The notes under the pieces are model-generated. The model searched no databases and was not told the origin of the DNA. It saw only the letters and a list, made by a program, of their open reading frames with translations. From Mucilaginibacter arboris (lineage in GTDB: Bacteria > Bacteroidota > Bacteroidia > Sphingobacteriales > Sphingobacteriaceae): 64,000 nt of DNA. The position numbers were made by a program, and so were the translations under genes. Numbering within the stretch: the first letter of the stretch is position 1; every line of letters starts with the position of its first letter. Below are positions 34,669 to 42,811 of the stretch, one piece after another. Location: the NCBI RefSeq assembly GCF_009754915.1, contig NZ_WPIK01000018.1, positions 1-64,000 on the forward strand, written 5' to 3'.

Positions 34669-36138
34669 ATGCAATTTGATCCCGCCAAGTTTGTTGCTGA
34701 AGGTTTAACTTATGATGATGTATTGCTGGTACCGGCATACTCCGAAGTTCTGCCCCGCGAAGTTGATACCAGGTCTTTTTTAACGCGTAAAATAAAGTTA
34801 AACGTTCCCATTGTTTCTGCTGCGATGGACACCGTTACCGAAGCTGCTTTGGCAATTGCTATTGCACAGGCAGGCGGAATTGGTATGTTACACAAAAACC
34901 TCAGCATACAGCTCCAGGCTGATGAAGTGCGTAAAGTAAAACGATCTGAAAGCGGCATGATCCAGGACCCAGTTACTTTAAAGAATGATGCCGTAATAGC
35001 AGATGCTGTAAAAATTATGAAGGAGTTTCGCATTGGCGGGATTCCGGTTGTAGATGCGGGCCATCGGCTAACCGGCATTATTACCAACCGCGACCTTCGT
35101 TTTCAAAAAGAAATGGGAAAGCCGGTACGCGAAGTAATGACGAAAGAAAACCTGATTACCGCGCCGCTTGGTACAACTCTTTTAGAAGCAGAAGAAATTT
35201 TACAGCAACATAAAATAGAAAAACTTCCGGTAGTTGATGCAGAAGGCTGTTTATCTGGCTTGATCACTTTTAAGGATATTCAAAAATTTAAAAACTTTCC
35301 GGATGCTTGTAAGGATGAGCATGGCCGTTTACGTGTTGGTGCTGCCGTTGGCGTTACTGCCGATACTTTGGAACGTGTAGATGCGCTGGTAAAAGCAGGT
35401 GTGGATGTAATTACGATTGATACGGCGCACGGCCACTCAAAAGGTGTAATTGACCGCTTAAAAGAAGTAAAAGCAAAATTTCCGGATTTGCAGGTAATCG
35501 TAGGAAACGTGGCAACCGGCGAAGCAGCAATCGCGTTAGCAACTGCCGGAGCTGATGCTGTAAAAGTAGGCATTGGCCCGGGTTCAATCTGTACAACACG
35601 CATTATTGCTGGTGTTGGCGTTCCTCAATTGTATGCCGTTTACGAATGTGCAAAAGCTTTAGAAGGAAGCGGCGTTCCGGTTATTGCAGATGGTGGCATT
35701 AAACATACCGGCGATATCCCGAAAGCAATTGCTGCAGGTGCAAGTTCTATCATGGCTGGTTCTTTGTTTGCTGGCGTAGAAGAATCTCCGGGAGAAATTA
35801 TTATTTATGAAGGCCGCCGTTTTAAATCCTACCGCGGAATGGGTTCTATTGAAGCGATGGAACAAGGCTCAAAAGACCGTTATTTTCAGGATGTGGAAGA
35901 TGATATTAAAAAATTAGTACCCGAAGGAATTGTTGGCCGAGTGCCTGTAAAAGGAACGCTTGCCGAAGTAATGTACCAGTATGTTGGCGGCTTACGTGCA
36001 AGTATGGGTTATTGCGGCGCTGCTAATATTGAAGCTTTGCAAAAAGCAAAATTTGTACGGATCACTTCTGCCGGTATCCGCGAATCGCATCCGCACGATA
36101 TTACCATTACCAAAGAAGCGCCTAATTATACGCGTTAA
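34669..36138 (+). CDS. guaB: Inosine-5'-monophosphate dehydrogenase
   Basis: This 489-residue TIM-barrel enzyme oxidises IMP to XMP with NAD, the first step to GMP. Seen are [20 protein letters not shown] at the N-terminus, a pair of CBS domains (about residues 95-210), the catalytic loop [20 protein letters not shown] with the active Cys, and the flap [16 protein letters not shown]. Length is normal. The frame can be opened at a TTG at 34660, but the ATG at 34669 (MQFDPAKFV) is preferred. Two opposed dispersed-element copies follow the stop. Confidence 0.97.
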   Translation: MQFDPAKFVAEGLTYDDVLLVPAYSEVLPREVDTRSFLTRKIKLNVPIVSAAMDTVTEAALAIAIAQAGGIGMLHKNLSIQLQADEVRKVKRSESGMIQDPVTLKNDAVIADAVKIMKEFRIGGIPVVDAGHRLTGIITNRDLRFQKEMGKPVREVMTKENLITAPLGTTLLEAEEILQQHKIEKLPVVDAEGCLSGLITFKDIQKFKNFPDACKDEHGRLRVGAAVGVTADTLERVDALVKAGVDVITIDTAHGHSKGVIDRLKEVKAKFPDLQVIVGNVATGEAAIALATAGADAVKVGIGPGSICTTRIIAGVGVPQLYAVYECAKALEGSGVPVIADGGIKHTGDIPKAIAAGASSIMAGSLFAGVEESPGEIIIYEGRRFKSYRGMGSIEAMEQGSKDRYFQDVEDDIKKLVPEGIVGRVPVKGTLAEVMYQYVGGLRASMGYCGAANIEALQKAKFVRITSAGIRESHPHDITITKEAPNYTR

Positions 36139-36143
36139 CTATA

Positions 36144-36167
36144 ATGCTTCTTTTATCAGGTAAAAAT
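36144..36167 (-). repeat. Short dispersed element copy
   Basis: ATGCTTCTTTTA-TCAGG-TAAAAAT, 5 bases after the guaB stop; pairs with the copy at 36192-36214. Confidence 0.85.
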
Positions 36168-36191
36168 ATGTGCCTTTATTTTTGGTATAAT

Positions 36192-36214
36192 TTTTTAGGT
36201 GGTAAAAGAAGCAT
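36192..36214 (+). repeat. Short dispersed element copy
   Basis: TTTTTA-GGTGG-TAAAAGAAGCAT, opposed to the preceding copy, so the two can form a stem of about 22 pairs around a 24-base loop between guaB and the convergent DUF421 gene. Confidence 0.85.
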
Positions 36215-36252
36215 GCAAGATTTTAAAAGTTGTTGTAATCTTGAATATAATA

Positions 36253-36942
36253 TTATTCTACAGCTTCCGTCCAGTTTTTATCTCCGCAATTCGGGCATTT
36301 ATTTTTGACATCGAAACCTGAACCTTGTGTAAGCCCACAAGTCTGACAAACTTGTATCTCATCATGTTTTTTAAACTGTGATTGAAAATCTTTATCCCAA
36401 TGTGGAATGATCGATAAACCGGGTTTTGGTTTTTCTTCTTCTATCAAAGTAAAAGAACCGCTGGCTTCCATATAAAAACGCTTTACACTGCCCAACTGCT
36501 TAATGTTTTTTGATCGAAGCTGGGCTACCAAACGCTCGCGTGTTAATCTGGATTTTTTCATCGTTTCCAAATCCATCACCGAATCTTTAACCAGCATACC
36601 AACATTTCCCTGAGAAAACTTTTCAAATTTCTGGTCTTTAAAAGATTTTGCTGCAATCCAGCGTGCCACAACTACTACTATCAAAGCAATAATTACTGCC
36701 GGTAAAATACCTCTGTCTGGCGCCTGCAATGGAACACCAATCGCCGCAGCAAGCGAAACCATTGCAGCCAAATCATTACGACTTAATTGCGATGACATCC
36801 GTTTGCCCATTAAACGTATGGCAACGAGCAATAACAAGTAAAATACAATTGCCCTGATTACTACCTCAACATAAAAACTTCCCGGTACATCGCCTACCAA
36901 TATCCTTGCCCAATCGGTTAAGTGCATTTCACTTGGTTTCAT
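36253..36942 (-). CDS. DUF421 (YetF-like) membrane protein with C-terminal zinc ribbon, paralogue 2
   Basis: This is a 229-residue protein. Three hydrophobic segments lie in the first 90 residues (VVIRAIVFYLLLLVAIRLMGKR, LAAMVSLAAAIGVPL, LPAVIIALIVVVVARWI). The cytoplasmic YetF domain follows (GNVGMLVKDSVMDLETMKKSRLTRERLVAQLR, VKRFYMEASGSFTLI). At the C-terminus CQTCG...CPNCGDKNW is a CxxC...CxxC zinc ribbon, not part of the basic DUF421 fold. The function of the family is unknown. It starts 7 bases after the stop of a paralogue, so the two form an operon. Confidence 0.85.
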   Translation of the reverse strand: MKPSEMHLTDWARILVGDVPGSFYVEVVIRAIVFYLLLLVAIRLMGKRMSSQLSRNDLAAMVSLAAAIGVPLQAPDRGILPAVIIALIVVVVARWIAAKSFKDQKFEKFSQGNVGMLVKDSVMDLETMKKSRLTRERLVAQLRSKNIKQLGSVKRFYMEASGSFTLIEEEKPKPGLSIIPHWDKDFQSQFKKHDEIQVCQTCGLTQGSGFDVKNKCPNCGDKNWTEAVE

Positions 36943-36949
36943 CAGTTTT

Positions 36950-37651
36950 TTAGTTTATAGCGTTTATCCACTCTTTATGTCCGCAATCTGCACAGGGTTC
37001 GTTATTGTTATTGGGCTTAACATAACCACAATTAATACATGCTAATAATTCTATAGGTTCTTTACTCTTGATAGCAGGCTTTTGCGCCGCCACAATTTCT
37101 TTATCATCAGGCGGATAAATAGGCAAACCGGGTTTAGGCGTTGCTGATTGAAAAATACTAAAGATACCGCAAGCTTCCAGATAAACCCGATCTACTATAC
37201 CTAAGTTAAATACATTTTCCTGCCTTAACTCTGCATAAAGCTGTTGGTGCGACACCCTTACTTTTTTCATTTCTGTTAACTGCAAAATCCCATCTTTTAC
37301 CAGCATACTTGCCTTTCCCTGCGTTAAATCTTCAATCTTACCACTTTTAAAACCCAGCAAACTAATACCTCTCTGAAAAAAAGCAATGCAAATTAACAAT
37401 ATGCCGCCTTGCAAAAGTCCACGGTCTGGCACTTGCATCGGCACAGATACAATTGCACCAATTGTTAGCATTACGGCCATTTCCATTAAAGTTAGCTGTC
37501 CGCTCATCCGCTTGCCCATCCATCTTACGATAAAAAGCAAACCGATGTAAATGATAATGGTGCGAAAAAAAACTTCGATTAAAAATTCAGGAGGCGCCAG
37601 GCCAAACAAAATCCGTTTTATATCCTCCAGGTGGATTTCATCCTTTTTCAT
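36950..37651 (-). CDS. DUF421 (YetF-like) membrane protein with C-terminal zinc ribbon, paralogue 1
   Basis: This 233-residue protein has the same plan as its downstream neighbour: MKKDEIHLEDIKRILFGLAPPEFLIEVFFR, three membrane spans with VRWMGKRMSGQLTLMEMAVMLTIGAIVSVPMQ, a YetF domain (GKASMLVKDGILQLTEMKKVRVSHQQLYAELR), and a terminal CINCG...CADCGHKEW zinc ribbon. The paralogues share the domain order but are well diverged, so the duplication is old. Membrane-bound heteromers are plausible. The role is unknown. Confidence 0.85.
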   Translation of the reverse strand: MKKDEIHLEDIKRILFGLAPPEFLIEVFFRTIIIYIGLLFIVRWMGKRMSGQLTLMEMAVMLTIGAIVSVPMQVPDRGLLQGGILLICIAFFQRGISLLGFKSGKIEDLTQGKASMLVKDGILQLTEMKKVRVSHQQLYAELRQENVFNLGIVDRVYLEACGIFSIFQSATPKPGLPIYPPDDKEIVAAQKPAIKSKEPIELLACINCGYVKPNNNNEPCADCGHKEWINAIN

Positions 37652-37698
37652 AAATTTTTACACTACTGATTTTAAAAAAATCATACAAATATTGTTTT

Positions 37699-37953
37699 TT
37701 AATAACTGGCTTTGCCTTTATTGTCCCAATGGTCTTTTAGTATTTCGCCACTGCTGCCCTCTTTTAATCTCCTGGCAAAACGTTCTCCCTTTATTTTTCC
37801 GTTTTCGTCTTTTTGTCCCATAAATAATAAAATTGGACGGCCGGCTTCATCTGTTTTAAACACCAGGTCGTAACGCTTAAACCTGGTTTCTACCATTGTT
37901 AACGGTTCATAAGTTTTATTCAGTACCTTCAAAATTTCATTACCTAATTCCAT
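37699..37953 (-). CDS. Small conserved-looking hypothetical protein
   Basis: This is an 84-residue soluble protein, MELGNEILKVLNKTYEPLTMVETRFKRYDLVFKTDEAGRP at the N-terminus, with no signal peptide or membrane segment. The composition (charged, with alternating hydrophobics, LLFMGQKDENGKIKGERFARRL) looks like a real small domain. I cannot assign a family. It precedes the DUF421 pair on the same strand by 47 bases and may belong to the same transcript. Confidence 0.6.
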   Translation of the reverse strand: MELGNEILKVLNKTYEPLTMVETRFKRYDLVFKTDEAGRPILLFMGQKDENGKIKGERFARRLKEGSSGEILKDHWDNKGKASY

Positions 37954-38200
37954 CTGCTTTACAAAATTTGTGTTGATGTTTTTGATAATTGATTTAATGC
38001 TATTGTCGGTTGACTTTGTAAATAAATGACAAAAGTTGCAAATTATGCTTTTTCTGCCGATTCAATAAAAAATCCACAAGAAGTAATGTTTTGTATTTTT
38101 ATCAGAATCTTTGTTTGATATACAATTGTTACTCAAACCGGCGGGACTTCCTTTTAAAGATTAACTACTTATTTAACAAAAGCAATATTATTTTAAACCG

Positions 38201-38662
38201 ATGACAAAAAGAGAAATTTACTTGGTTGTAGCTACAGTTTTAGTAATGTGCATCCCAATGTCCATTTTAGCTTATCAATCCAAACAGTTCAGCAATTTGC
38301 CTTCTTCAGTTTTTGATTGGAACTCCATCAAAGCAGTTAAAACAAAAACCGGGGAAAAGCGGCAGTTTTTCGATTCGCCAACTGCTACCTTGGATAACTT
38401 GGAATGCCATGTTTCTACCTTAAATCCCGGCGAAACTGCTCATCCGCCGCATCAGCATCCCGAAGAAGAATTAACGATTGTAAAAGAAGGTACTGTTGAA
38501 GTTTTGGTTAACGGCGAGTTGAAAAAAGTTGGAACAGGTTCTATCATATTTTCGGCAGCAAACCAATTGCACAATATTAAAAATGCAGGCACAACGCCTG
38601 CAACTTATTATGCTATTAAATGGAAATCGGCTAAAACAACAAACGCCGTTAAAACTAATTAA
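38201..38662 (+). CDS. Exported cupin-domain protein
   Basis: This 153-residue protein has an N-terminal hydrophobic segment (about residues 7-23) that may be a signal anchor. The cupin motif 1 follows as HPPHQHPEEELTIVKEGTVEVLVNG (two His, Glu, then the downstream Gly), with a second half GTGSIIFSAANQLHNIKNAG giving the third His. Cupins bind a metal through these residues; substrate unknown. A strong hairpin overlaps its stop codon. It faces the sugar-catabolism operon in convergent orientation and may be functionally related to it. Confidence 0.85.
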   Translation: MTKREIYLVVATVLVMCIPMSILAYQSKQFSNLPSSVFDWNSIKAVKTKTGEKRQFFDSPTATLDNLECHVSTLNPGETAHPPHQHPEEELTIVKEGTVEVLVNGELKKVGTGSIIFSAANQLHNIKNAGTTPATYYAIKWKSAKTTNAVKTN

Positions 38663-38670
38663 CGGCGTTT
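38641..38670 (+). terminator. Hairpin terminator at the cupin gene end
   Basis: Arms AAACGCCGTTAA (38641-38652) and TTAACGGCGTTT (38659-38670) form a perfect 12-base stem around a 6-base loop, followed by TTTAATTT. The cupin stop codon is inside the right arm. Confidence 0.7.
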
Positions 38671-38681
38671 AATTTCTGTTG

Positions 38682-38703
38682 ATGCTTCTTTTACCACTAC
38701 TTT
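38682..38703 (-). repeat. Short dispersed element copy at a stop codon
   Basis: ATGCTTCTTTTA-CCACTAC. On the minus strand the TAG stop of the DUF6807 gene (38697-38699) lies in AGTAGTGGTAAAAGAAGCAT. Confidence 0.75.
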
Positions 38704-39746
38704 TTTTGTGCGAAATCCGCAGCAAACTTTTTAATTTGATCGTTGGAAATGGAACGAACGCCTTCATCTACCACAATCCGGTAACGAAAAGTAATACTTT
38801 CACCTTTGTTAAGCTTTAGGTTTTTTGCAGATTTTCCATTTGTAAAAATCTTTTCGCCCAAAGGGTTTGCCGCAAATAATCCATATCCGCGGGCGTGCCA
38901 AAAAGTTGGATAATTTGGATTCTGCGGATGATCGATCATTACGATACTTACCGAATCACTGCCCATTTTACCATAAACTTTACACCAGTTACCTCTCGTG
39001 CTCCAGGCATCGTTTCCGGTTTTCCCTTCGCTGGTGATGTAATTTCCGTTTGCAACCTGGTCTGTTCCGCCTTTTACAATGGTTACATTTCCTTTATCAT
39101 CAGTAAATTTCTGGTCTTCCGGATTTGGCATTTGCAGTTGATGCGCCAGCCTCAATCCTAATAAACCATCTTTTGCATCGTTAAAATTAACTTCGGTTTT
39201 TGCTTTTAAAGTCGTGGTGCGGTCAATAATTCGTTTGTGTCCAACCTGGCTAAATTCAAACTGTGTTATTTCTTCCAGCAGAATATCATTTTTCTGGTTC
39301 ACCCAATTGGCATGATAAGTTAATACTCCTTTTGCACCACTTTTTATGTTGAGGATTTTATCGGTTTTAACCCAGCCGTACTGGCTTTTTTTCTCCTTTG
39401 GGATAGCGTAAGAATTGTTCCAGAAATCAAGTCCGTTTACATTTTCATAATTAAACCAGATACCGATATGGTGCGGATGATCTGTAGGATCTCCGGGTTT
39501 AGGATTTAACGGAAAACCTCTTGTAACATCTGTTCCTTCTACTGTATAAACCGGATACAAAACTGGTTTTTCTAAAGTATCGGGATATAAAAAACTGGTA
39601 AAAGGCTTTGAGCCGATAAAAACATCAATCTTATTTTTGCCAACTTCTTTTACAACTTTAACCACATCATAAGTTTGTGCAAAAGATGCAGAAGAGCCCA
39701 TCATACTCAATACAAAAACGGTAACAAACTTAAATGAATTTTTCAT
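38697..39746 (-). CDS. DUF6807 (PmoA-like) secreted protein
   Basis: This 349-residue protein has a signal peptide (FVLSMMGSSASFAQ). The conserved block DHPHHIGIWFNYENVNGLDFWNNS at about residues 90-112 and the later HARGYGLFAANPLG are characteristic of DUF6807, often annotated as methane oxygenase PmoA, a name without biochemical basis. It is the third gene of the operon with an oxidoreductase and a DUF1080 hydrolase (18 bases after the oxidoreductase stop), which suggests a role in sugar breakdown. Exact activity unknown. Confidence 0.82.
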   Translation of the reverse strand: MKNSFKFVTVFVLSMMGSSASFAQTYDVVKVVKEVGKNKIDVFIGSKPFTSFLYPDTLEKPVLYPVYTVEGTDVTRGFPLNPKPGDPTDHPHHIGIWFNYENVNGLDFWNNSYAIPKEKKSQYGWVKTDKILNIKSGAKGVLTYHANWVNQKNDILLEEITQFEFSQVGHKRIIDRTTTLKAKTEVNFNDAKDGLLGLRLAHQLQMPNPEDQKFTDDKGNVTIVKGGTDQVANGNYITSEGKTGNDAWSTRGNWCKVYGKMGSDSVSIVMIDHPQNPNYPTFWHARGYGLFAANPLGEKIFTNGKSAKNLKLNKGESITFRYRIVVDEGVRSISNDQIKKFAADFAQKK

Positions 39747-39748
39747 GA

Positions 39749-39772
39749 ATACTTCTTTTACCGGTTAAAATT
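39749..39772 (-). repeat. Short dispersed element copy, GTAT variant
   Basis: ATACTTCTTTTA-CCGGT-TAAAATT. On the minus strand AAAAGAAGTAT ends 2 bases before the DUF6807 ATG and reaches into the 3' end of the oxidoreductase gene. Confidence 0.75.
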
Positions 39773-41120
39773 TAAACACTTTGCCTCCGGCCATTACTTC
39801 CTGCGTTTTTTCGTCGAAAGTAACTTTTTGTCCCGTATGAACAGCAGCATTTGTCATGATGGTAGCGATAGAATGGCTATAACCAGCTTCAACAGGCGCA
39901 TGAGGTTGTTTACGGCTTCGTACGCATTCCATCCAGTTTCTAACGTGTGCAGAAGTAAGTTTATCGCCGCCAGTATTTGCCGAAGCGATCACAGGTTCTG
40001 CTTCAGATAAACTTAATTCTGGTAGTAAGTTTGCCTGCATTCCCATTTCTGCTGCGTGTGCTTTGGTTAATCCGCCTTTTGGAGAAACTTTGTTGGTATT
40101 TAGATTGAGTTCGCCACCATTGGAATAATAAATTTCGGCAGGATTTTCATCTCCATTATGCATTCTGGAAGAGAAAGTAACCTGAAAACCAGTTGCAGGA
40201 TCATTCATCGGGCCATAATCAAAAACGGCAGAAATCGTGTCCCAGTTTTTCCGTCCATCTTTCCAGGCATAAATTCCGCCATTAGCAACCACACTTCTTG
40301 GATGCTGCAAACCGCTGAACCAATGCACCGTATCAATCTGATGGCTCATCCATTGTCCAGGCAAACCTGAAGAGTACGGCCAGAACAAACGAAACTCCAG
40401 ATACTTTCTGGCATCGAAAGTATCGTGCGGACGGTTCATTAAATAACGCTTCCAGTCTGTATCTTCTTCTTTTAACAAAGGCACATCTTTTGGCCGCCGC
40501 CATCTTCCCGGCTGGTTTACGTTCCAGGTTAATTCTACCATCGTTATCGGACCGAATTTCCCGGATTTTATAAAATTTTCTGCTGCCTGGTAGTTACTTC
40601 CGCTTCTTCTTTGCGAACCAATCTGTACAATTTTATTCGATGCTTTAATTGCTTTTAAAGCCGCGCGGTTATCTTCCATCGTTTCCGCAAATGGTTTTTC
40701 GCAATAAACATCACAGCCAGCTTTTACGGCTTCTATCGCATGTAATGCATGCTGAAAATCGGCTGTGCTTACAAAAACAGCATCCACCAGTTTTTTATCA
40801 TACATTTCCTCATTGTTCCGGCAGGCTATCACGTCATGCCCCATTTTCTCTTTCCACAGCGCAGCGCCTGCTTCTCTCCTTTTATTCCAGATATCGGATA
40901 CCGCAACCAAATCAAAATTCAGTTCTTTATAATGGTTCATAAAGCTGGGCACATGCGAACTTCTGTGCCTGTCGGAAAAACCAACCACGCCAACCCTTAC
41001 CCGATCATTGGCACCGATAATCCTTTTGTAGCTTTTTGCACTCCAACTAACTTTAGAAACCATAACACCAGCACCGGCCAGCGCCGCTTGTTTAATAAAA
41101 GTACGTCGTGAATTTTTCAT
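39765..41120 (-). CDS. Gfo/Idh/MocA family oxidoreductase with Tat leader
   Basis: This is a 451-residue protein. The leader NSRRTFIKQAALAGAGVMVSK is twin-arginine style. The NAD(P)-binding Rossmann part follows (VGVVGFSDRH, ADFQHALHAIEAVKAGCDVYCEKPFAETMEDNRAALKA), including the EKP motif typical of the family. The C-terminal alpha/beta domain includes WMSHQIDTVHWF. Exported members with neighbouring DUF1080 proteins act on sugars, for example glycoside 3-oxidation. It lies between the DUF1080 and DUF6807 genes (14 and 18 base gaps). Confidence 0.88.
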   Translation of the reverse strand: MKNSRRTFIKQAALAGAGVMVSKVSWSAKSYKRIIGANDRVRVGVVGFSDRHRSSHVPSFMNHYKELNFDLVAVSDIWNKRREAGAALWKEKMGHDVIACRNNEEMYDKKLVDAVFVSTADFQHALHAIEAVKAGCDVYCEKPFAETMEDNRAALKAIKASNKIVQIGSQRRSGSNYQAAENFIKSGKFGPITMVELTWNVNQPGRWRRPKDVPLLKEEDTDWKRYLMNRPHDTFDARKYLEFRLFWPYSSGLPGQWMSHQIDTVHWFSGLQHPRSVVANGGIYAWKDGRKNWDTISAVFDYGPMNDPATGFQVTFSSRMHNGDENPAEIYYSNGGELNLNTNKVSPKGGLTKAHAAEMGMQANLLPELSLSEAEPVIASANTGGDKLTSAHVRNWMECVRSRKQPHAPVEAGYSHSIATIMTNAAVHTGQKVTFDEKTQEVMAGGKVFKF

Positions 41121-41134
41121 GTAATAGATTTGGT

Positions 41135-42502
41135 TTATAGTAATTCTTTGATTTTAATACTGCGGAAAGAAACCTGGTTGCCGTGGTCCTGTAAAAGCAA
41201 ATGTCCGGCTTTTGCCTCGCCAAAGTTTGGCCAAACTTTATATTTGCTCATCGCTACTAAATCTTTAAACTCTTTTGACCCGCGTACATATTCCAGCACT
41301 TTTAGGCCGTTTAAATAATGTTCAACACGGTTATCAGGATAAACCACAACGCGGCCAATATTCCAGGCACCGATGGGATGGATAAAACGTTTTTGTTTAT
41401 TTGCCGGAATCAGGTCATATAAAGAAGCTAAAGTCCGGTCTCCGTTTCTCCCAAGTTTTGCATCGGGATGAAGTTCATCATCCAAAACCTGGTACTCCAG
41501 ACCGATGGCAGAACCTTCTGTTTTTTCATCCAGCGTTACAAAATACTTTACACCGCTGTTAGCACCGGGCGTTAAATTAAATTCGAAAGAAAGATCAAAA
41601 GCAGCATATTCTTTATGGGTAACAATATCACCTCCGTTTGCGGCTTCTTTTCCTTCGGAAGATAAAACTGTGATTAACCCGTTTGCTATTTTCCAGCCTT
41701 TTGTTGGAAAATAGCCGCCTTTTGCACTTTCCCATCCGGCAGAAGTTTTTCCATCAAACAAGAGTTTCCACCCGTGCTGCTGCTCATAAGCAGTTAAAAA
41801 ATTAGGTACAAGGTTTGCTACATAAATATCCGCTGGAAAAGCACTTGGTTTAAGGTTAGAAGCCTGGATGCGGATATTTTTAAAATACACTTTTTTACCC
41901 GCGTTTTCTTTGGAAGTAACGGCGTGCACCTGCAAGCCGATAAAACCTTCGCGGTCCAAAGTATCAACAACATAAGCAACCGGAATATTATTGATCCAGG
42001 TTTTTGTTTCGTTGCCAATACACTCTACTTTAAAGTGATTGTATTGCCCGATTTTAAAAACTGTTTTAGCTTTTGGGTTTAAATCTAACGGATACAGCCA
42101 TCCCCGCCTGTCTTCATCATAAATTCCACCCGACCAGCCTCTGGCGGAAGGATCAATTTCTACCTGTTTGCCAAAAACTTTTCCCTTGTGGCCTTCTGTA
42201 TCAAAATGACTTCTGACCTGAATGCCCGAATTGCTTTCGGTGCTTTCAATTTTTGCGTCAAGCTCCAGTATAAAATCTTTATATGCTTCTTTTGTCACCA
42301 AAAAACTGTTACCTGAATTGGCAACGCTTGTACCAACGATTGCACCGTTTTCAACTTTAAAATCAGCAGTTCCGGCAGTTCTTTTCCAGCCGTTTAAAGT
42401 TTTGCCATCAAAAAGACTAATGGTTTGCGCTTTTAAAGGTTTTGGTATGATAAAAACAGCAACCAAAATTAACAAAGTTATCAAAATACATTTTCTCATC
42501 AC
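41135..42502 (-). CDS. Secreted protein with two DUF1080 (3-keto-disaccharide hydrolase) domains
   Basis: This is a 455-residue protein with a signal peptide (LITLLILVAVFIIPKPLKAQ). The first DUF1080 domain (about 25-215) begins SLFDGKTLNGWKR. The second (about 240-455) begins KLLFDGKTSAGWES and contains the usual SGVKYFV and HPIGAWNIGRVVVY. DUF1080 proteins are 3-ketoglycoside hydrolases or related concanavalin-like enzymes. It heads the three-gene operon. The stretch LVTKEAYKD is coded by a near-complete dispersed element at 42283-42306. Confidence 0.87.
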   Translation of the reverse strand: MMRKCILITLLILVAVFIIPKPLKAQTISLFDGKTLNGWKRTAGTADFKVENGAIVGTSVANSGNSFLVTKEAYKDFILELDAKIESTESNSGIQVRSHFDTEGHKGKVFGKQVEIDPSARGWSGGIYDEDRRGWLYPLDLNPKAKTVFKIGQYNHFKVECIGNETKTWINNIPVAYVVDTLDREGFIGLQVHAVTSKENAGKKVYFKNIRIQASNLKPSAFPADIYVANLVPNFLTAYEQQHGWKLLFDGKTSAGWESAKGGYFPTKGWKIANGLITVLSSEGKEAANGGDIVTHKEYAAFDLSFEFNLTPGANSGVKYFVTLDEKTEGSAIGLEYQVLDDELHPDAKLGRNGDRTLASLYDLIPANKQKRFIHPIGAWNIGRVVVYPDNRVEHYLNGLKVLEYVRGSKEFKDLVAMSKYKVWPNFGEAKAGHLLLQDHGNQVSFRSIKIKELL

Positions 42503-42811
42503 AGTAAAGCAACAGCCCTTTGTTTAGCCTCTATTCATGCAGAGGTTATTCTGTTATTAAAATTAAGGCTAAACAAAACGGCATTGGCAAAAGGTTAATT
42601 TGCCTTTTAGGTTTATAATTGGTTTGGCAAAATAAATTACAAAACAATGCTAACAATTTTTATTGCTTATAGAAAGAAAAAATTTATTTTAATTTTTGCT
42701 GCCGGCCATGCTTCTTTTACCAACTAAAAATCTGAGAATAGATTTCAGGTTATTCCGTTAAAATCTTTCAAATTAGTTTATCTTGAACCCGTTAAATTCC
42801 ATCATCTGCTT
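42503..42811. other. Divergent intergenic region
   Basis: This 309-base region between the DUF1080 operon and the SpmA/B-like gene is AT-rich. It carries one dispersed element (42708-42731) and should contain both divergent promoters. No regulator site was recognised. Confidence 0.45.
42708..42731 (-). repeat. Short dispersed element copy
   Basis: ATGCTTCTTTTA-CCAAC-TAAAAAT, about 80 bases upstream of the SpmA/B-like gene. Confidence 0.85.

Noticed and set aside
40749-41111. 120-codon plus-strand frame
   Set aside because: It is antisense to the Gfo/Idh/MocA gene and has no coding character of its own.
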